From positions 1-64,000 of the forward strand of contig WFMF01000567.1 of assembly GCA_011033025.1 (NCBI GenBank): a DNA stretch of 64,000 nt. Direction: 5' to 3'. The translations under genes and the position numbers were made by a program. Below the pieces are notes generated by a model. The model was not told the DNA's origin and made no database searches. It worked only from the letters and a program-made list of their open reading frames with translations. Origin of the DNA: Beroe forskalii. Lineage: Eukaryota; Ctenophora; Nuda; Beroida; Beroidae. Below are positions 12,862 to 26,818 of the stretch, one piece after another (within the stretch, counting starts at the first letter, position 1; each line of letters starts with the position of its first letter).

Positions 12862-14043
12862 TAGTCTGACAAATTGATAAGTAGCTTCCGCTTAAAATAC
12901 AGCATAGTGAATGTCGGTGTAGGTATACACACACATGTGCAAATTATATGTCAAATTATTTTCCTAATTATACCTATATATGAACATTCTGGGCGTTGCT
13001 TTTCAGGCTCTTATCCCACCTTTTTTCTGAATATTTTGCACTTTTTCAGCGTCCCAGCGTTTTTACAACATTCTTACTCAAATATATACTGTAATTGTTT
13101 GTTAATTGCGACTTGCCCTCTTTTTAAGTTATGTTTTCTTTTTGTTACCTCTGTCCTGGCCAATCAGCGTGATTTGATATACATATATTTAATATATCGT
13201 CTCCACGCTGCCGTGAAATGGTTGTGGAATTCCCTAATTCCCTAATTGCCTGGTTGTGGAATTCCCTAATTCTTCCCTCATCACAGCCTCGCTACTCGAC
13301 TGTTTCCGAACAATCCGCTGCCCGCCTGTCAGGAGAATCAGGTGTACTGGAACAATACGGAGGTACCTGGGCGTAACCCTGACACTTCCTCCTCCAGAGG
13401 TGCCGCGTGAGGGCAAACTGCCGGGCATACGTCACCAATTCCCCATTCTAATCCATGATACTGACGTCATATCATAACGCGTGATACCTAATCACGACCT
13501 ATTATATACCTCTGAGTATATATATAGTTTTATATTATATACCTACACTTAATATAATATATTAGTATTAAATGGAAATATTTTCTCCTGTCACCCACTG
13601 CACTCGGCACCGGACTTCAGGTAATTTAGGATACGTTGTCAGTCATCGGACGCTCCTCCCGACTGCTAGAACTATAATATACGTGTGTGTTGCTATCAGT
13701 ACTATCTGTCTTTGAGAGATATTATACGTGTCCGTTATACCCTCCATTGTTTCCGTTTCAGGAAGTAAGCCTGTCAGTGGTGTCTGTTTCTTCGTTCTGC
13801 CAGGCTGACCTCGCTAGACACGCCAATATGTGTATCAGGATATATTTCAGATATTATTGCAGGATATATTTCTTTTTTTGGTTATTATTTTCGCAGACAT
13901 ATCACAGAGAAATTGAAATGATTTCGATATATCGAAATATCCTGGCGTCAACATTCCTGTGTACTCAAATATTTGATAAATAACGAGAGTAACCAGATTT
14001 ATAGGCTGATAAGCGTTGTAAGCTTCAACGCTCGACAGCCAAG

Positions 14044-14215
14044 CCCGAAAAATAGTTTCGATTTGGCACGGAAAAGATCCATATTTTACGTGAAAAACTA
14101 TATCCAATTTTACGAAAAAAATAGTCCCGGTTTCACAAGAAAAATAGTCCCGGTTTGATGCGAAGAATTAATCCCGGTTTTACGCGAAAAATAGTCCCGG
14201 TTTTCGCGAAAAATC
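14044..14215. repeat. 26-30-bp minisatellite (GAAAAATAGTCCCGGTTT)
   Basis: About six diverged tandem units of the form CGAAAAATAGTCCCGGTTTTA. The right-hand units are more uniform than the left-hand ones. Confidence 0.8.
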
Positions 14216-17200
14216 TTTTAATTTTAACTTTTGATTATGACGTAACTCTCACCTGCCTATTCGTAGTCCGTATTCTGAAATAGTAATAGATTATTTTATG
14301 GTAATGCTGTTACCCTAAATATTCTAAATTTACCACCCAAGTGACAATTCAAGTGTTGTACGTAATATTTTCGTGGTGGCACGACCAATTTCACAATTTA
14401 CAATGGCCCATAAAAAGCAGCGTATATATAATTTTAACTCAGTTTTTAATACTTCATGGGTTTGGTAACTATGCTGGACGCATGATGCATGCCAGATAGG
14501 ATAGATCATGAATATGGCGCAAACTTATCAAGTTTCCAAGTTTTTAAAAATTAAAGAACTACTTAATATCAGAACTAATTTGGGATAATATTCACTGGGA
14601 TCTAACTTATGGTTCAGATAAGATAGCATCTATTAGAGACCCTCCTACTGTTCATGGCAGCCAGCATCTGAGGCTCTGCCGCGGGTTTTCCATCCCAGGA
14701 ATGAAATAATTATCCCGAGCCATCTTGCAGCCTCCGACAGTTGAGGCGTATATCTTCCCAGCAGTGACATGTCGTCTTTGATAAATAGGCGTTTAGGTGT
14801 GACATCATCATCATGGATTAGAGTGGTGAGTTGATGACAGAATCCCGCCTACTGAGGGTACGCGACATAGAATGCAGCATCTCTCAAATAGGACATGGTC
14901 TGTTAACTGGTAGCCTGTACGAGACCGCTGTCTGTAGGACTGTGACGTCATCCCATTGGAATGTTCCTCCAAGTGATGCAGCTGGTGGTGGGAGGAATGA
15001 TTCATCCTGCAATTCATTACAAAGTTAGAGAAACGGCTAACACTCCTGCCAATTTTAGCATTTTTGGCTTGGAGAGTGTTATGGATAAAACTGAAATAAG
15101 ACGAAAAGTGTGAATTGATTTTTCCAAAAATGCAATATCGGCTTCGCTGCCACGGCCACATAGTATTAAGTTTGCGCTAAAAATATGCTATGCGGTATAA
15201 TTTTTTTCAGGCAATACATAAAGGCCCAGACATCAAAGATTAATTATAATTTCTACACTTTTCGCTAAATTTTTCCGTTATTTCATTTTATGCTGCCGAT
15301 TTCATGCCTTCGTACAATTTAATGTTCCTCACATGATGGAATACATGAACACATGTATGATTATCATATATTTTTCATCATGTAATAAAAATATAATAAT
15401 AAATAATAATGAAAATAATAATAATCTGATTACACTGCGTAACTTTTAATATAACGCTAATCAAATCATGGGAAAAGGACACTCGAGTAGGTAGCACCTA
15501 CTTAAATCTCTGTCTGTGAAGTGCGCCAATCACACAACAAACATCCTCCAAATCTCCTTTGTACTCATCCTTAGACCAAATTCACAGGTCCAGTATCAAG
15601 GTATCACGCAAAAAGGATACAAAATGTCTTTTCCGAAATCTCTTTTCGGCAAGATATGAGGTCAAAATTTTCAAAATTGCTTAAGCGGGGAGGGTGTGTG
15701 TTTTTTGGTGTGTCAGCCTGTTAATTTTTCCTCGACAATTGCTATCGTCTCCCCTGTAATTAGGCACTGCAGATAGAAACAGCTCACACAATCGGAAACA
15801 TTAATCACTGCATTCATAGAATCAAAATAAAGGGAGGAGGGGAGAAACAAATTGTATCGCGAGTTACCCTGCCTTTCACCAATCAATGTCGTGCTTCGTG
15901 AAAATTGGTAAAGTCACGTTTTTACGTCATCAATGGACCGTTTTAAACTATGATAATGATGTCACTCTGAACCGTATATAGTCCACCTATCACTGGGAAC
16001 TGTTTCTCTCCTGCCCTTTGAGATTGTTAAAACTTTAAAATAAAAGAAATAAGTAATCTAATGTACAACGTGTGGTTTTCGTCTGTTTTTTGTTAGATCA
16101 TCATCTACGCGCCTAGTTTTTGCTAGTTACTTCTAAAGCAATGAATGGTGCAAATGAATCATTATTCATTAAACAGATCATTGTTCCTGTTCGTCTCTGT
16201 GTATTTCACCGTTTTGAGATTCGGGAATTACCTATATCTTATCAATTATTTAATTTATTATTTGGAAAAGATTCAATCGCCTATTGGAAAGCTTAATTCA
16301 GTACAAAATCCGAAATTCAGTCCGCAGTTCAGTTCTCAATTCGTGTGAACAGGCCACAGCCCATGTTCACACATGTTATTTATTGTAACTTGTATCGCAT
16401 TATCGCTTTCTGAGGACAAAGCTGCAAAGCAGCATCCAGATATATAAATAAATGTCAGGTATAACAGTGTATCTCGTACCAATATCCCCATACATTAGTG
16501 GCATCAATCGCAATTAACATAACTATGTGACAATTTGTTTAATATAATGTAGAAGTTGAGGAATTTATTTGTACGCAAATATATACAAATTCTCAAATTG
16601 GATGTTAGTGATGTCACATAATATTTCCGTATTTGGCGATATATTTCGGCAAGTTTCGTTCAAATCCGAGGGATTGTATTGACGTTCTTTCCAACATCCT
16701 TTGATTTAAGAGGTTTCTCGGCTTGATACATGTAGATTTTACCGAAATCTGTCTGCCGTAATGATAGAAGGATATCTTGAATATCAGAAAACATAATGCA
16801 TTCAAACCCCTACAAACTTTTATTGCGATTTTTGTACCTCTGTTAACTAACATTCCAGATTTACAAAGTTTTGATCTCGTTAGACCGCAATACAACGCGT
16901 TTATTGCTTCAAAGTTCTAACGTTTTAGCAATTTAGCATCTAACAACCATTACTGACATTGAATTGAGCATATTTCGCATGAACATACGCCCTGAAATTT
17001 TCTCACAGTACGCTGTGGTTGACTCATTTTCAAATTTTGAAGTGCAAGTCGTTTTCCTTAAAATTTAGATTAAACCTGACTCTCCCTTATCCACATCAAC
17101 TAGAAAATCCCAGCTTCACACGGGGATGCCTTACTAATTTCCCAACACCATGTAAGGAATGACCCTTCCCCACTCTCAACTCACCTTCCGCCCAAATATT

Positions 17201-20074
17201 CTCCCTGATGACTCCTTCATCAACTTCATCGTGCTCCTGCATCAACTTCACTCTGATGAAATCACTCCCACAGATCTTACACCCTCGCCCTGCTGCTGCT
17301 ACTGCGTTATTTTATCTCCCTAGCTCTCAATTCTCATTTTCTGTATTGCGTTATTTTCTCTTTCTCCTACCTCCCTCCCCCATTTCTCTCTCTGATCCTT
17401 GGTCTCTCTTTCTGAGGAGATATCTCTCTACAAAGTGAAATCATCGTAGTATAGAATGTGTGATCATATCACGCCACGTTTGGGTGGCCGCCTGAGATAT
17501 ATTTCGTTACATCTACTAGAGATATATCTCCCAAACTTACAACTTAAGACTCTCCTTTATAATACGATCTGTGGTGCAGATCCTTATCTGTATGAGACCA
17601 CACACGTGGAATCCAACGTGCCCTGCTTCCACACTTTATATAGATCTTATGTAAGAATGTCCTAAAATTATATATACCTAAAACACGCACCTCCATTGTT
17701 AATCAATAGTCGGCGAGATATAAAAAAGACCTGAAATTTATATATTTGGGTCTACCACACAATAGGATAAAAGAAATTTTAACTAATGTGGTCGCGCGCG
17801 AACAATAGGCGATCAAACGGACCATCAAAATTACTGATAAAAAACAGAGAAAAGGTTACGTAAAACCATCTGTTTATCCCCGCAGCATTTTCTTGAAGAC
17901 TTCAAAATAATAGGCAGCTAAAAGTTGCCTCATTATCACCGCTAAAAACAGCAAACAGTTCCCTTCAAAGCGGCTACTCCTCCTCTTCAACTCCTTCTCT
18001 CGTAGAGAGTGCCCCCTCACCTCCTTCGTCCGCTGTTCGTCTGACGCTGTTAGTTCCTGTGAACCGCGGCCAGCAGGACCCCGGAATAACGGGGGATGTG
18101 GGCGCCCTTCTGTCTAGCGGCAAGGCATGCAGCCCAGACACAGATCTGTAATGAGTTGTCCTAGAGAAGAGGAGAGGGGAAGGGGCTTGGCAGCTGGGTA
18201 GATGGGGCGTGATAAGGTCGTGAGAAGAAGGAGAGGGAGTGTGCGCCAGAGGTGCTGCCAAGATACGCTGATTTTAAGCTTAATGTACATACTTAGTGTA
18301 TTATATTAGTGAGAATATATTTAATTAATATCGCTCACACATATGAATATATATATATTAAATAATATGATAATTCAAATAATAATTGGGATATACGCTG
18401 AGTAGAATAGGCGAAGGTAAACCGATCTCCCCAGCCGCACCTGATATGATTGAATTTCATCCAGGGTCATTTGTGGTGGGCTACCATCTGAGAGGGGAGA
18501 AAGAGAGCTTAGAGCTCCTTTATAAATTATATAGTTCACATCGTGGTGAGAGAGGGGTCTTCGCAGACGCGCATGGCAACGTATTACGTTTCATTAATTG
18601 TACTCCTGCCGTTTGATCTGCCAGCATTTGGTGCATACAACGTGTGTATATACTGCACGCCGGAACCCTTTATTATTGCCCCTTCATGTCTATTTTGGGT
18701 TGTGGTTTTTGCCCACTCGACGGCTCCTAATCTCCGGATTTTAAGATATATCTCGCTCAGAACACGCCTAATTACATGCCGCGAGCTGTGTGTGTATCTG
18801 GTTTGTTATTTGGATGTGACACGTTGCTTTTCTCTGTCCTTTCTCTCCTCGAATTACCACAATTTAGTGTGTGAATATAGTGTGGCCTGCAGGGAGGAGG
18901 GTTTGGTGGGTGGTCTATCTAATCGGGTGGTACTTTGTTGGCCCTAATGCCATAATTAATAAATAATATCGATCATTGTATGGTGGGTGACTATTCTATG
19001 GCCTATGGTTTATTGTTCAATGGGACCGTGGGTGGTCCTGCACCATTTAAATAGAAATCTGGCCCGCTAAATATAGCAAATTTAGCAATATTGAGAATAG
19101 CTCGTCATGATGCAGCGTGTTTAATGAAGTTCTAAAGTTTATGTAGAAACAATAAACACGCCTATATCACCACATCATGCACTTGGCCCCTACTCTTCTT
19201 TCTGTAACTTTCTTCAATATATGCGAACAGATAAGACAAATTATTTATTTATAATAAAACGTCTGCTTAGCTCTGAGACTCTGCTTAGCTGCTCTGAGAC
19301 TCTCTGTTAAGAGAAAACCGCAAAACGCTATCATCTTCATAATAGAGGGCGTGTTTGTGTGTTTTTGCAAGAACTTAAGTGGCCCTGCATACTGTCAGAA
19401 TATGTGCACACATCTTAACTATTTCACTACTCAAAACTCTGATAGATCTATGCAATGCTTTGTCTTATGAATATAAAACAGTTTAAATTTGACAGCATTG
19501 AATTTAACGATAATTAGATTTGAATAGGAGCGGCGCTCGCATTTTGCACACTCGCAAAACACCGCACTTATAGAAAAAAAGAAGAAGAATAGTTCATAGA
19601 AAACTACTAAACCACAAGAACTGTGAGTAAACCGACCTCAACAACGAGCAATGAGCATCCATGATCACCAACAACCGCACTCCAACAAAAGTGAGTTGAA
19701 ATGACGTCATTATCAGAGTTTACAATGGCAAATTGATGACATCTTTCACAAACTATTTTCAGTTCGTCGTACGATCGTACTTGTAGTTATATAGTTATTT
19801 CACTTCTGACATATATGATGTAGGAGGGGGTAGCTACGAAGCAAGTTATTGTACAATGAAAATTCCTTGTTTTGTGACGTTTTCCGGATACTTGTCACGT
19901 GTTCGTTAACGTGTTATTTCGTTATCCGATCGGATTGCAGGTATCTTTATCTTCCGGGATGTTAAATACGTGAAAAAATCGCCAAAAAGTACGACGTATT
20001 GGCCTTTGAAGAAAAATACGCGTATTTTTCTCACAATACGTGACTTGAAAATAACAACACGGATTCTGAATAGG

Positions 20075-20302
20075 GGTTGTTAAATACGTGAAAAAGTACG
20101 CGCGCATGCGCTACCGAATATAGTAAAACGATTATATCGTTAACATTTCGAGTGCGCGCGCGACCAATACATTCAGACAATGCCGTTTATTCGAAGTTTG
20201 AGCAAAATTTCAAAATTGTAGCCGAAAAAGTACGGCAGTTTCTGCCAAAAAATACGTATTGTACTTTTTGACGTATTTTTAAAAAATACGTATTTAACAA
20301 CC
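20075..20302. mobile_element. Fold-back element with GGTTGTTAAATACG termini
   Basis: The left terminus GGTTGTTAAATACG is exactly inverted at the right as CGTATTTAACAACC. The inner part repeats AAAAAGTACG/CGTACTTTTT words. A related block at 19959-20041 starts GATGTTAAATACGTGAAAAA, so a partial second copy abuts it. No coding capacity. Confidence 0.7.
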
Positions 20303-23300
20303 TTGTTTATCTTCAAACCACAGTACACAAGTGCCGTAATCTGGAACCAAAATCGTTAAATATGACTCTGAAACATAACGGAAAAAACAACCGATAATTT
20401 ACAAACTGCAACTTCTCCTGCTCTCCTGAGCCAAGTGAGGGCTACTAAAGTTCTTGTGTATTTATATCGCAACCATACGCTGGTGGCACGTGCACTGCAT
20501 GTATAAGAGTATATAATGTTATACTGTGCGTGTCAAGAGTATACACACCGCGCGCAGCACAACTTTACACATGATAAGTATACAATGAGATATATATACG
20601 TTGCGGTTGATAGTTCCTGATTTCTCAGCTCCGCCTTCTTTCTATTGTTCAGTCGGGATAGCTGAATTGATTAGGTTTTGCAATGTGCAGTGTCGTTTTG
20701 CTTATATTTATTTTTCTTTTTTTTTTCAAATGTTTTCTGTCTCGGTTTGACATGGCCCACCCATTAAATAATACGATTATGATAATGCAGCCAAATTACA
20801 TTTAAATACCTGTGTCAACGACTACGAGCCTTCTAGCATGTCCCGCAGCTTGCGCGCGGTGAAGTCCCGAGCGGTGGTCGAGGAGAAGAGTGTTTTAAAA
20901 AGTATAATAATAATCTGATGTTCAAATATATAGTACAGATAATTTATATAATCGATTTATATATATATAAATCGAACGAAAAGATTGAATGTGAATTGTT
21001 TGTTGTGGCAAGCACTCGCTCGGCTAGCGCTGACTCAATTCACTTAGTAGTACTACTGCTTTGCTAGATATACTCTCTGTGTGATCAGTCTCCGTTTTCC
21101 TTCAAGGTTCTTTGAACTTTCAGAGGTTTTGCAGACCCTATTATACGTCCCTGAACTTGAATTTATGGTAGTTCTAACTTATTTTGTGATCGTTTTGTTA
21201 GGGACCCCTGAATTTTACCATTTTCTTGCCGGTTTATTTTGGTGCTTCAGGATGTGTACTTGTTTTAATGACATGTAGTCAAATCCATTATCCTTGCCGC
21301 GATTTGTTAGAAAATTTAATATTGGAAACTGTGTCATTCCTTACTAAAATATTTACCATGTGACCAAAGAAAAATTCTGATGTAAGCTGAAATTTTGTTA
21401 AAGAGAATATCGTTGAATATTTCCCTCGATCATGATAGCAATTCGTTTGCAGGCCAAGAATATGGGTACCGCAACCATTTAACCTAAAACTATTATCTCA
21501 TGATTATCTTAAAATCTTGGTCATCTTTAGATACCCATTCCTATTTTCCACGGCCATCACGTCTGATTTTTCTCATACCTGTTACCAGACTTAACTGGCT
21601 TGAATAATGGACTTTTCTTCCCTTTCCCCGCCGTTGAGGTTAAACGGACATACACGTGGGGTCACAGACAATATTGCTGGGAATTATTCCAGATGTAATC
21701 GGAACAATTCATAAAATCAAATTAACGATCAGTTTAACTCTTTTAATAAGCCAGTGCGAAAATTCCAGAAAACGTATTAGCCTCTGATCAATGGTATTCG
21801 CCAAAAATATAAAAATATTGCGCGATGCCGAAGTGACTGAATTTTTCCAGCCAATGCTAAATTCTATTTTTCGGAAGATATCACAAATATCATAACTAGA
21901 AAATTCAAAATGCTTCCTTTAAAACGGTTGAAATTGCGTCACATCCTGTTGTAGCCTTCTTGTGGCCACCAAGTAAATTCGGGAAGTAGTTATAGTGGTT
22001 GGCTGGTTAACTTTAACGAACTGCGCCATTACCTTATTCACAGATGATTTGGGCATATAAAAGAAGCGTCCCCTCCTCAAATCGCCAGTCCTCAACACCT
22101 TGAAATGGATTACGGGTCTGAACTCTGGTGGGTGCATTGCTCCACAGAGGATAGTGTCTTTTCACTGATACCCCCATTTTTCCGTGATAGAGACATGGGT
22201 AACATTGAGCTTTTTCAAGGAGTTAGATAGACCTTCTCCTTGATGAGCCTTTGCCTTCTCCGTTCATTCTAAATTGTTCATTTGTAAAATTCTACGTTCT
22301 ATTCCCAGACTCCCAGAGCTGTTTTAACTACAGCCTATGATTGGAATCAACCAAATATAATTTCACAGATGTGGAGTGATTGAAAAGTGGTACAATAACG
22401 GGTGATCCAAATATACCAGTTACGGTTGCGAAAATTTGAATTCAAAAATTCATTTTCTAAAGCTGATCTGCTGACAAAAATGTTGCTAATTCCATAAATC
22501 CTATTGCATAATTAGTGATTGTCTGTCTTATTGTTGGCAAATCACTGTTTATCAGAATTTTGTTTGTTTTTTTTTAAGTTTTTGATTTGAACTACTAAGT
22601 CTCCAGCTCCACAATATTGTTGATAAAATTCATCTTAAGTCCTGTTCTTATTTCAGAATGGCATTAATCAATTTACTTTTTCCATGCCTATTGGTCATTG
22701 ACATCGTCATAATATGTTAGTCAAATACACTTATGTTATTGATGGAAAATTGACGCAAAAATTTTCACCTCGTTCGAGTCATTAAAGCATCAAGTCATGG
22801 TATAAAATTTAAAGTTTTATCTGCTATCAATGACAAATGGTACATTCTTATAAAATGTTTTAAAAGTTTAAATTCATAACTGATTCTGCTATTTTTGTTT
22901 TGATATTAGGAAAATTACATTTTAAAATTATGGATTTTTCCGTTAGAATATTCTCTCACCCTTTTCTGATTTCCGTAATACATTTATTTTTATTTCGTAT
23001 TCATGTATATCTCTAGTTCTGCTTATATTCGTTTTTCTCTGTCGGGACTCCAATGTAAAATCTCCTATAAGACTCCCTCGGACTGAAATCTTTCTTTTAA
23101 GTTATGGCTTCGAGCATCTAGAATGTGGCATTTAAGTTCGTTTTATCAAACGATAGTTTGGGTTGCCAGTAAATCATTTTTGGTAGAATATCAGTGTAAA
23201 GTAGTAGTCCACTGACTGCTCCTCGATACACACTCAACAGGAATGTTTTAAGAGGCTGCAGTGAGCAGTCATATCCAAGATTCCCAAGTCACTGAGCCAG

Positions 23301-23324
23301 GAGCCTGTTTATATGATTTAACTC

Positions 23325-24766
23325 GAAATTCTTCATAACCCATTATGACCATTGGACTTCTGTAAATGCAAATGATAAATGCTTCCTAGGTAAATGGCCA
23401 GATCTGATTTTTGAAACTCATAAAGATATTTGAGCATGCTCCAACCCAGTTTACGTAAGCCATGAAATATGTCCTACATTTAAGTCTGTATTGAATATTG
23501 TCTGCAGATTTATTCAAATATTCACACGAGTCCTGCAAGTGGGTGTGGAACGGTTGATAATCTGCTCCGCTGTCTGAAGTGTTGCTTGCGCTGCTAAACG
23601 GCTAAACGGCCAAACTGTTGCTTGGTTGCATTGTCTGAGGTGGTCGGCAAAACTAAATTTTCAAGACTTTTTTATAATGCGTCTCCAACCACGACTCGAG
23701 GTCCATGAAGCTATGACTACATTTCCACGTAATTTAAGGCGTGATTTGCTGCATCTAAGGCGTGAATCACGTGATGATCTGTTGTCCGACTGAGCCACTA
23801 ATATAAATATTAAACCACTTCCAATTTTAGGTTGATGGCACTGATATATTGTAAATTTCTCAAATCTAGCTGGGAAATGGTATATTAGCAAACAGTTCCA
23901 GCTAGAAAGGCTGTTGTTATGGCAGGGTTTTGTAAGGCTCTTACAATTGGCTCTAACTGGGGCAAAGCAGAACACCAAAAGTGCACTGCGTGGCACAATG
24001 TTCTAGCACTATGGAATCTACTTGTTGCTCTTCTCTCTTAACTTACCCTTATTTTCCAGCCCCAAATTGTGGGTGGCTTTTCACTATTTTAGTTCCTGTG
24101 ATGTATTATGAGACTTCTTATCTCCCATGGGTTTCACCATATTTGGTTGTGGCTCAAGGACTCACAATGCGATAGTTTGTGTTGTCCATTAATGATTAAT
24201 AATGACTGTCTTCCTGGACCATCAGTCATACCAAAACTCAAAAGTCACTGCTGCTAGTAATTTCACTTGAAATTCTTCATAACCCATTATAACCATTGGA
24301 CTTCTATAAATGCAAATGATAAATGCTACCTAGGTAAATGGCCAGTTAGATATTTATTTGAGCTTGCTCCAACCCAGTTTACGTAATCCATGAATTATGT
24401 CCTACATTTAAGTCTGTAGTGAATATTGTCTGCAGATTTATTCAAATATTCAATGTCGTATGTTAAACGAGTCCTGCAAGTGGGTGTGGAACGGTTGATA
24501 ATCTGCTCCGCTGTCTGAAGTGTTGCTTGCGATACTAAACGACTAAACGGCCAAACTGTTGCTTGGTTGCATTGTCTCACAACCATTGTCGGTACAACCA
24601 GATTTCTCCATTTATGCGTCCCCTCCCACGAAGCTATGACTACATTTCCATGTCATTTAAGGCGTGATTTGCAGCATCTAAGGCGTGAATCACGTGATGA
24701 TGTGGTGTCCGACTGAGGTTGTTCCAACTCCATCGACATAGAGCACTTCCAATTATTTTAGGTTGC
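23325..24766. repeat. Direct duplication of about 500 bp (23325-23833 and 24268-24766)
   Basis: Two copies in the same orientation share long blocks, for example TTCTTCATAACCCATTAT, GAGTCCTGCAAGTGGGTGTG, CTGCTCCGCTGTCTGAAGTG and AAGGCGTGAATCACGTGATG. They differ by scattered substitutions and small indels. The roughly 430 bp between them is not shared. No reading frame is kept open in both copies, so this does not look like a gene pair. Confidence 0.85.
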
Positions 24767-24854
24767 AGCAATAGTCAATACCATTGGTTAACAGCGGTTA
24801 ATAAGAGCGTGATTTTGATGGTTACGTTTAAATCGGCGGGGACTGATAACGGGG

Positions 24855-24862
24855 TATAAAAG
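24855..24862 (+). promoter_or_regulatory. TATA box candidate (TATAAAAG)
   Basis: A consensus TATAAAAG sits in a locally GC-rich context (CGGGGTATAAAAGGCTGGG) just after the second copy of the 23-24 kb duplication. Three perfect short stem-loops follow at 24921-24945, 24978-24991 and 25005-25025. A GTAAGG donor-like word lies at about 25029. No protein-coding exon could be linked to it. Confidence 0.35.
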
Positions 24863-25638
24863 GCTGGGATTCTCCAGCAAAATCATAATATTTTTCAGCC
24901 CACAATCGGATCAGCGTTCTGAACCAGGGCCTAAGGCGAGGGTTCTTTGTCAAATTGTCACTGAAGTCTTTACCTTTCTGCTACTTAGCAGGGGACGGGT
25001 CTACGGGAGATCAGGGCAGTCTCCCAGTGTAAGGAGAGACCCTATGTACATTGAATCTGGTTCTATTGTCATCTTTTTAAAATTTCTTTATTCTACATTT
25101 TTTTGATTTTTTAAAACCTCTGTGTCCCAAAATCACTATCAGATCTGAGATGGCCTATTGTCATGCTAATCGTGATGCCAGATGTTGGCTCAATGGGCGG
25201 GCATCATTGAATCATCGAAATGTAGTTCAGTAATTCAAACGACCTGTTTGGTAAAGACTGAAGTTAACTCGACTAGTGTCCAGCTCATTTTGTTTAAATA
25301 TTTTAAGTTAATTAATCGCAGAAGATTAAAATATAATGTATTTTTAAATTCCGGAACTTTCGTTGATGAAATGGACGGCACTATTTTAACCACAAGTATG
25401 ACTCCATTTTAAAATGTTTTTGCTAGATTGACGCGTTATCAAAACGTGAAGCATCTGCATTTCAAGTAACATAAAACAGTCGTTCATTCACCACCTAACC
25501 ATTAAAATCTGATACCCAAAACATTCTCGGACCACGGCGAATCCTGAGCTCGAATATTGAGCCCGAACATTCCATTCATTCCATCATGCGATAAGCTAAT
25601 GATAGCTATACGCTGAGATGATCTCAAGATTTTCTCTC

Positions 25639-26818
25639 TAGGGTTTCCATTATCTACTCAAAATCTTTTATCTAGATAAATAGATAATTTTTTCGCCATT
25701 ATCTAGATTATCTAGATAATCTAGATAATTTTTGAATCCAAAATTTTTACAAATTTGACACGATTTTCAACGTAAGAAATGCACAACCGTTGCATTGCAG
25801 TGGAATATCATCGTATAACCAGCTTTCGGCTATTGTACTGATTATTGAAATGAATGATATTATTGACCACCAAAAGTTCTGGACATTCATTGCTTCATTC
25901 TGATTGAGTTGAAATCAGTCATCACCCATCAATTCTCCAATAAAAAAGAAAGTAACAACAACCTCATCATCTACATTCTACCAATTAGTTGCTATGAATA
26001 CTTGCATTATTGATCGGAAGTGAGTCAATTGATGAGGAAATTCAAATAAAGTAGATTTCATGATGGTGCTCTCGGAGTTGCTGGAGTGCTGGTAGAATTG
26101 ATGATAAGAAAGAAGAAATTAAATTCCCATCTATTTCCTCGAGCTGAATGCTCTAATTTTGTTCATTTTGTATGCTAGTTTCAAACAATTACTTTGCCAT
26201 AGCCGGGGGCTACATTCGGGCATAATATGAACGAAAGTAGCTGTAAATACTATCTACAGCCTATTTTTTAGTCAATAGTTTGTTACATTTAAAATTGGGA
26301 GCAGAATATCGAGTGTTAAGACTTAAAGAGTAGGTATTAAACTTTCGCTCGAGTGGCAAATGACGATTTGTAAGATGTGATAAGATACTTTGAACATCAT
26401 CTTCTATTCTAATTGTGTCGTTATTCATTTCAGTTTGACAAAGGTCAACCGTCAAATTATCAGTTAAACAGATTGTACTTGAAGCCAAACAGCTAAACAG
26501 CCTGTCCATGAACCTTGGGCCCCTAAACATAGAGCAATGTTCATAGAAGTATGAAATGAGTTGTCCACGTCCATCTATGCAAACCTAAGATCTCCGAATC
26601 CAGTATGAAAATTAACAGATCAGGAATTTTGAATACCTGAAATCCGATAATTATTGAAGAAATTATAAGAAAAAGGCGATTTTATCCGAAATTTCTCGAC
26701 AAAAAGGGATATTAAATTTATCTAGATATCTAGTAGAAATTATCTAGATAAATAGACAAAGATTTTTTGCAAATTATCTAGATAATCTTATCTAGATAAT
26801 ATCTAGATGGAAACCCTA
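25639..26818. mobile_element. hAT-type non-autonomous element with 8-bp TSD
   Basis: The element starts TAGGGTTTCCAT and ends ATGGAAACCCTA, perfect 12-bp terminal inverted repeats. Both sides are flanked by the identical octamer TTTCTCTC (25631-25638 and 26819-26826). An 8-bp TSD with TAGGG/CCCTA-like ends is the signature of the hAT superfamily. Subterminal regions are crowded with TTATCTAGATAAT words in both orientations, typical transposase-binding repeats. No transposase is recognisable in the 1.18 kb. A minus-strand open frame at 26261-26530 matches nothing I know. Confidence 0.88.

Larger units (their letters stand above)
12862..25630. other. Long gene-poor interval
   Basis: I found no exon set that can be tied to a known protein. 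Separate entries cover a minisatellite (14044-14215), a fold-back element (20075-20302), a direct duplication (23.3 and 24.3 kb) and a TATA-box candidate (24855). There is AT-rich simple sequence at about 15360-15430 and 18340-18380. A GC-richer patch at 17970-18260 has open frames on both strands but no recognisable domain. A GC-richer patch at 13250-13440 is likewise unassigned. Confidence 0.4.

Noticed and set aside
16614..16895. 93-codon minus-strand frame
   Set aside because: No recognisable motif, no start context, no neighbours; likely chance.
17974..18261. 95-codon minus-strand frame and a plus-strand serine/proline-rich frame
   Set aside because: Low-complexity GC-richer patch open on both strands. 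No domain, no clear splice partner.
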